A stretch of DNA of 23,237 bases from SM23-78 sp041479965 (GTDB taxonomy: Archaea > Nanobdellota > Nanobdellia > Woesearchaeales > SM23-78). The DNA lies in contig JBGOZE010000014.1 of the NCBI GenBank assembly GCA_041479965.1, positions 1 to 23,237 of the forward strand. The letters are read 5' to 3'. The notes under the pieces were generated by a model. It was given only the letters and a program-made list of their open reading frames with translations. It was not told the DNA's origin and did no database searches. This document shows positions 19,086-23,237 of the stretch, one piece after another; positions within the stretch are counted from its first letter, which is position 1; the number at the start of each line of letters is the position of its first letter. A program made the translations under genes and the position numbers.

Positions 19086-21056
19086 TTAGGAAGAGGTGAT
19101 CCTGCTCGCTACATACACTACATCATAAATATCCACCATATTATCGTTGTTGGTGTCTGACCTTGCATTATTGAAACCGCTAGTCTTGCCGAAATCGCTG
19201 ACAACGATGAAGAAGTCAGCAGAATTGACAAATCCATCACCATTCAAGTCGCCAGGAACATTCAAAGGTGAAGTCCCGCTGATCTGCTCATATCTCACCT
19301 GTGCAGGAATCTTGCCATTAAGCAAAGCGCTTGGGTTGTTTGGGTCTGGTCCGAAAGCAGGCCAGGCAAGGTTTCCCCACCAGCTAGGCTTGGAGGAAAG
19401 ATAAAGTGAAGCTGGCAGCGAATGATCACTGATGCCAGGGTTCCAGACTACTGAATTGGTTGAATAGTCAAAATTCCCGTGCCTGAGAAGCGTTGTTCTT
19501 GTTCCAGGATCTGACTGCTCTGCAAGGCAGCCACCAGGTGTTGCTGATTCATATCCCAGCCAATAGATGTATGGCTCATGCCAGCAGTTGAGGTTGGTCA
19601 CATCAGACAGCTCATAGCCCCAAGTTATTTCTGGCGTGCCAAGGACATTGCCTAATGCGCTGAAATAGCGCGAGTATTTTGCCAGCATGATTGGCCAAAG
19701 GCTTCTTATGGAAGTCATGGTCGGGTAAGAGAAATAGCCTGTGAGCCTGTTCCTGTAAAGAGTCACGTGCGATGATTCTCCGTGTATGAAATCTGACCAG
19801 AAAGCCTCTCCTACATTGCCCTCGAAAAGATTATAAGACGGGTGCCTTCCGTGATGACAGATGGTAGGCATTATGGCATTGGTCAAGTCTGCGCATGTTG
19901 GCCAGGTGAATTTCTGGTGGGCAGCATAATTGTATGATATGACGTTGCCGCCTCCGCCAACTGATTGCGCTATCGGGTCGTGCAGCCAGTCAAAGAGATT
20001 ATTCTCTACAAGCGTGTCTGTTGTGAATGCCATCAAAGATATTCCATAGCCATAGTTGCCTGTGAAGCACTGAGCGTCGTGAAAATAGTTGTCCCTTATC
20101 TCCATCTTGTAAGAGAAGTATGAGTGAAAATGCCTTTGCGTTGTGTTGAATGATTCTATGTTCTTCACCCAGCAGTATGCGCAGCCGTCCATCTCAATGC
20201 TATTGCCATTTCCTCCTGTTATATAAAAATCTTCAATCCCAGCATATTCAATCATCGCGTTAGGGTAGATTAAGATTACCTTGGGCTCCCCTCTGGCAGT
20301 GAAGTTCCAGTATAGTTCTGGCTCAAAAGTTATGGTGTTGCCATTCATTGCAGTGACTTTTATCATCTGGCCTACTGAGCGATAGCCTCCTTCGCAGATT
20401 CCTCTGCCGCCATCGCAAGCGCCGCCGTAACCCTCTGGGCAATAGATGCTATGGTTTGTGGAGCATCGGGAAAACCCGCAGTACTGGCAAGCGCCTTCAT
20501 GTCCCTCATCACTAGGGATGACTGTGGTAGAATTATCGCTGTTCTCCTGGTCGATGACAAGGTAGCTTCCTACGCTGACAGGCCAATTATAGCTGCCAAA
20601 GCGAGGATTCACAGTTGCAAGGGTCATACTGGTAGAGCCTCTATTATAGCCAGAAACTATATCGATGTAACCAAGTTGTCCGCCTCCGTTGAACATTATG
20701 GCCTGCGAAGGTGAAGAAGAGATGAGCCTGGTCTTGTCAGGGCCAGCACCTCTTAATACAATCCCTTTGGATATGGTGAGCGTATTAGTCAGGCGATAGG
20801 TGCCTTCAGGGATATAGATTACCTGGCCTGCAGGGCAGGAGTTTATGGCAGCCTGAAACGCTGCAGTGGCGTCAGTGACTCCGTTGCCATAGGTAGCAGC
20901 ATTTATCGTGGAGCAGATGGTTGTCCTGCTAGGGATTCCTCCAGGTATTCCTGGCTTCCAATCAACCTTCCTGTCAGCTGGAAGCTCATAGACAGAACTC
21001 ACAAGCACTGGCAACAATACCAACCAAATCATCAATGCGAATAAAATCCTCTTCAT
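19086..21056 (-). CDS. Secreted beta-helix protein with C-terminal dockerin
   Basis: A 656-residue exported protein. Residues 1-20 are a signal peptide. Residues about 52-110 match the start of pectate-lyase-3/GH55-like right-handed beta-helix domains: G-N-G-V-T-D-A-T-A-A-F-Q-A-A-I, P-A-G-Q-V-I-Y-I-P-E-G-T-Y, I-S-K-G-I-V-L-R-G-A-G. The helix runs on with N-N-x-F type turns to about residue 440. Residues 600-656 form a dockerin: D-L-N-G-D-G-F-V-N-S-A-D-F and D-T-N-N-D-N-M-V-D-I-Y-D are its two calcium-binding repeats. It may be a polysaccharide-degrading or -binding protein held on a cohesin scaffold; the substrate is unknown. GGGTGA precedes the ATG. It lies 12 nt after its paralogue at 21069 and is presumably in one operon. 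Confidence 0.88.
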   Translation of the reverse strand: MKRILFALMIWLVLLPVLVSSVYELPADRKVDWKPGIPGGIPSRTTICSTINAATYGNGVTDATAAFQAAINSCPAGQVIYIPEGTYRLTNTLTISKGIVLRGAGPDKTRLISSSPSQAIMFNGGGQLGYIDIVSGYNRGSTSMTLATVNPRFGSYNWPVSVGSYLVIDQENSDNSTTVIPSDEGHEGACQYCGFSRCSTNHSIYCPEGYGGACDGGRGICEGGYRSVGQMIKVTAMNGNTITFEPELYWNFTARGEPKVILIYPNAMIEYAGIEDFYITGGNGNSIEMDGCAYCWVKNIESFNTTQRHFHSYFSYKMEIRDNYFHDAQCFTGNYGYGISLMAFTTDTLVENNLFDWLHDPIAQSVGGGGNVISYNYAAHQKFTWPTCADLTNAIMPTICHHGRHPSYNLFEGNVGEAFWSDFIHGESSHVTLYRNRLTGYFSYPTMTSIRSLWPIMLAKYSRYFSALGNVLGTPEITWGYELSDVTNLNCWHEPYIYWLGYESATPGGCLAEQSDPGTRTTLLRHGNFDYSTNSVVWNPGISDHSLPASLYLSSKPSWWGNLAWPAFGPDPNNPSALLNGKIPAQVRYEQISGTSPLNVPGDLNGDGFVNSADFFIVVSDFGKTSGFNNARSDTNNDNMVDIYDVVYVASRITSS

Positions 21057-21068
21057 TTTCCATTCACC

Positions 21069-23114
21069 CTAACTCGCAATCCTGCTCGCAACATAAACAA
21101 TGTCATATATGTCAATTATATTATCAGCATTTGAGTCTGATCTTGCATTGTTGAATCCACTGGTTTTTCCAAAGTCACTGACGACAATGAAGAAATCAGC
21201 GCTATTAACCAGCCCGTCACCATTCAAGTCTCCAGCAATCCCCAGAGGAGGTTCTACAGGCGGGATTCCTTCTCCTGCCACTATCGCATTATACCTTTGC
21301 TGGGCAGGGATGGTACCATTCATGGGATTGACATCAGGCCCTATTGCTGGCCAGGGCAAGCTTCCGAAGAATGCTGGCTTGGATGATAAGTATAATGAAG
21401 CAGGCAAAACATGGTCAGATGCACTTGAGTCCCATATCACTGAGTTAGTCACATAATCAAAATTGCCATGGCGTATCAATGTCCCTTCCACTAAGGGATC
21501 TCTTTTAGCAGGGTCGCAGTTCCATGGAGTCAGATATCCTAAATGATAGATGTACTTGTAATTGGCTGTGTAGGTCCAGCATAGGGGAAGCTCTGTCCCT
21601 TCCATCGCATAGGTGGTTGACACTCCTGGTGCTCCCAGGATGTTGCCTACAAAGCTCATGTAGCGCTGATACCTGAAAAGAGGCAAGGCTATGACTGCTT
21701 CCATCCTGTAATGATAGCCATCATACACCATGTTCTCATAATAGGTAGGGTCGTAGCCTGTAACCCTGTTCCTGAAAGTTGTTGAGTGTGATGATGTGCC
21801 CCAATAGGAATCTCCTCCGAATTGATAGCCTATGTTCCCTTCTGTGAGGTCGAATACTGAGTGCGCGCCGTGGGGAACAATCGCTTCTGACATGGCAACA
21901 TTCTCAGGTCCTGTCTGGCAGTAGTTGTTGTATCTTCCATGTTCAAAGTAATTATAGCCATAAACATTGCCTCCGCCGCCTCCTTCCCTCGCTATGGGCA
22001 CGTGAAGATTGTCAAAGATGTTGTTCTCCACAAGGTTGGCAGTGCTGTGCTGGGAGAAAGAAATGCCGTAGCCATGGTCTCCAGGATAGCAATATGAATG
22101 ATGGAAATAATTGTCCCTGAACTCATTCCTGTAGACGAAAGTGACTACTATACCATACCTTGAAGTGTTTGCTAATTCTACGTTCTTGAACCAGCAATAG
22201 GCGCACTGGTCCATTTCAATGGTGTGGCGGGAGTTTCCTAGGGTGTCATTTATAGTCAAATCCTCCATTCCAGCGTATTCAATCATGCCTGACAACTTAC
22301 TGACATGCGGCTCTGCAGCAGCAACATAGTTCCAGTAGAGCGCAGGCTCAAAGGTTATGGTGTTGCCATTCATCCCTGTGACTTTGACTATCTGGCCAAG
22401 AGTTCGCTGACCTCCCTCATATACTCCATTACCACTGTCACATGCTCCGCCAGAGCCCCAGCTGTCAACGATATTACGATTTGATGAGCAGCGAGAGAGC
22501 CCGCACCAGTTGCATGGGCTTTCCCCGCTTCCTATCTCTGCGACTATGGTTGTGGTGTTATCATTCTCCTGGTCAATAACCAAGTAATTTCCAACACTCA
22601 AGGCAGAAGGGCTTGTATGCTCTGAAGTGAAAGTAGTGGACGCGAGCGTCATGCTCGTCGAGCCTTTCTGATAGCCTGAAACAACATCAACATAATTAGT
22701 TGGGTCCCCTCCGCCAATATTGAATAAGCGGGATGATGCAGGCAGGATGATTGTCTTGCCAGGCCCAGCTCCTCTAAGGGTTATGCCCTTTGATATGTAC
22801 ATATTAGTCTCCCAGCCTCTCAAGGTAGTAGTAGATACTCTATAAGTGCCTTGAGGCAGGTAAACAACCTGTCCTGCAGGGCAGTCAATGATGGCTTGCT
22901 GGATAGCCACAGTGTCATCATGCACACCATCACCATAGGCATTGTATGGAGCATTCTTGACATTGGCGCAGATAATATTCCTTACAGGTATTCCTCCTGG
23001 AATCCCTGCCTTGCTCCAGTCAATAGTCCTGTCAGCTGGAAGCTGGTAGACTGCCAAAACAGATGGCAGTAATAAAGTTAATAGTGCAACAGTCAAAATA
23101 ATTCCTTTCTTCAT
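21069..23114 (-). CDS. Secreted beta-helix protein with C-terminal dockerin, paralogue
   Basis: A 681-residue paralogue of the preceding protein with the same layout: signal peptide (1-21), start motif Y-Q-L-P-A-D-R-T-I-D-W, beta-helix beginning G-D-G-V-H-D-D-T-V-A-I-Q-Q-A-I-I with V-Y-L-P-Q-G-T-Y, and a dockerin at residues 627-681 (D-L-N-G-D-G-L-V-N-S-A-D-F; D-S-N-A-D-N-I-I-D-I-Y-D). A Pro-rich linker precedes the dockerin. Cys-rich loops in the beta-helix are conserved between the copies. GAGGTGA lies about six bases before the ATG. It is flanked by two further copies, so tandem duplication is evident. Enzyme activity is not shown by any catalytic motif I can assign. Confidence 0.88.
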   Translation of the reverse strand: MKKGIILTVALLTLLLPSVLAVYQLPADRTIDWSKAGIPGGIPVRNIICANVKNAPYNAYGDGVHDDTVAIQQAIIDCPAGQVVYLPQGTYRVSTTTLRGWETNMYISKGITLRGAGPGKTIILPASSRLFNIGGGDPTNYVDVVSGYQKGSTSMTLASTTFTSEHTSPSALSVGNYLVIDQENDNTTTIVAEIGSGESPCNWCGLSRCSSNRNIVDSWGSGGACDSGNGVYEGGQRTLGQIVKVTGMNGNTITFEPALYWNYVAAAEPHVSKLSGMIEYAGMEDLTINDTLGNSRHTIEMDQCAYCWFKNVELANTSRYGIVVTFVYRNEFRDNYFHHSYCYPGDHGYGISFSQHSTANLVENNIFDNLHVPIAREGGGGGNVYGYNYFEHGRYNNYCQTGPENVAMSEAIVPHGAHSVFDLTEGNIGYQFGGDSYWGTSSHSTTFRNRVTGYDPTYYENMVYDGYHYRMEAVIALPLFRYQRYMSFVGNILGAPGVSTTYAMEGTELPLCWTYTANYKYIYHLGYLTPWNCDPAKRDPLVEGTLIRHGNFDYVTNSVIWDSSASDHVLPASLYLSSKPAFFGSLPWPAIGPDVNPMNGTIPAQQRYNAIVAGEGIPPVEPPLGIAGDLNGDGLVNSADFFIVVSDFGKTSGFNNARSDSNADNIIDIYDIVYVASRIAS

Positions 23115-23145
23115 TTTTCATTCACCTCAACTTAGCCTGACTAAA

Positions 23146-23237
23146 TCATGCTATTCTGCTCGCTACGTAAACCACGTCGTAGATGTCGATAATATTATCA
23201 GTATTTGAATCAGACTTTGCATTGTTGAATCCGCTGG
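23146..23237 (-). CDS. Third dockerin protein, C-terminal end only
   Basis: The minus strand at the window edge encodes the last 29 residues of a third dockerin protein, S-G-F-N-N-A-K-S-D-S-N-T-D-N-I-I-D-I-Y-D-V-V-Y-V-A-S-R-I-A, ending at TGA (23146-23148). It is nearly identical to the ends of the two downstream paralogues. The gene continues beyond 23237, so its catalytic part is not visible. With a gap of 31 nt to the next gene it probably belongs to the same operon. Confidence 0.85.
   Translation of the reverse strand, partial: SGFNNAKSDSNTDNIIDIYDVVYVASRIA

Noticed and set aside
1..23237. CRISPR arrays, tRNA or rRNA genes, insertion sequences
   Set aside because: No regularly spaced repeats, cloverleaf-like sequence, rRNA motif, transposase or terminal inverted repeats were seen by eye. 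A covariance-model scan would be needed to exclude a divergent tRNA.

Overview
The window is a dense stretch of an archaeal chromosome, most likely from a DPANN lineage close to Woesearchaeota/Pacearchaeota. The information-processing genes are archaeal: FtsZ, SecE, Spt5/NusG, L11, L21e, Rpb4/RpoF, DUF655, L15e, L31e, L39e, S19e and an archaeal-type triosephosphate isomerase. Promoters look archaeal too: a TATA box lies about 26-30 nt before the ATG of many genes, implying leaderless mRNAs, and other genes have GGTG/GGAGG-type ribosome sites, some with TTG or GTG starts. Against this background sit bacterial-style genes: a CoaD-CoaE fusion, Lgt, and dockerin-tailed secreted proteins. The lineage call is inference from gene content; no rRNA or tRNA gene was recognised.

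Layout. 1-1655: small membrane or exported proteins and an orphan gene on the minus strand. 1816-4364: a three-domain CoA-biosynthesis fusion protein (PPAT + dephospho-CoA kinase + HD phosphohydrolase) that overlaps a methyltransferase gene by one base. 4410-4991: a zinc-ribbon protein and a ribbon-helix-helix regulator with repeated operator-like half-sites at its predicted transcription start. 5006-6072: an FKBP/SlyD-type prolyl isomerase with a possible overlapping leader ORF. 6142-8317: ftsZ-secE-spt5, followed by L11 with its own promoter. 9168-9302: a 44-residue single-TM protein on the minus strand. 9410-10810: L21e-rpoF-DUF655, a conserved archaeal order. 10861-13011: L15e, an HPF-like protein and orphan genes. 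13079-14428 (minus): S19e-L39e-L31e. 14667-17014: two proteins with pilin-like N-termini, a two-TM protein and a Cys-rich lipoprotein. 17026-19003 (minus): an orphan gene, TpiA and Lgt. 19086-23237 (minus): three tandem genes for secreted beta-helix proteins ending in dockerin domains, the first cut by the window edge.

How the parts may work together. The centre is translation, transcription and division housekeeping. The right half points to cell-surface biology: Lgt could lipidate the lipobox protein at 15672-16460, the pilin-like proteins could form a surface structure, and the dockerin proteins could dock on a cohesin encoded elsewhere.

The observations most worth a second look are the CoaD-CoaE-HD fusion; a short palindromic coding element recurring in the same reading frame in the disordered C-terminal tails of three unrelated proteins; the operator-like array before the RHH gene; the tandem dockerin genes; and the pilin-like/lipoprotein cluster. 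No CRISPR array or insertion sequence was seen. No stretch over about 300 bases lacks a gene.
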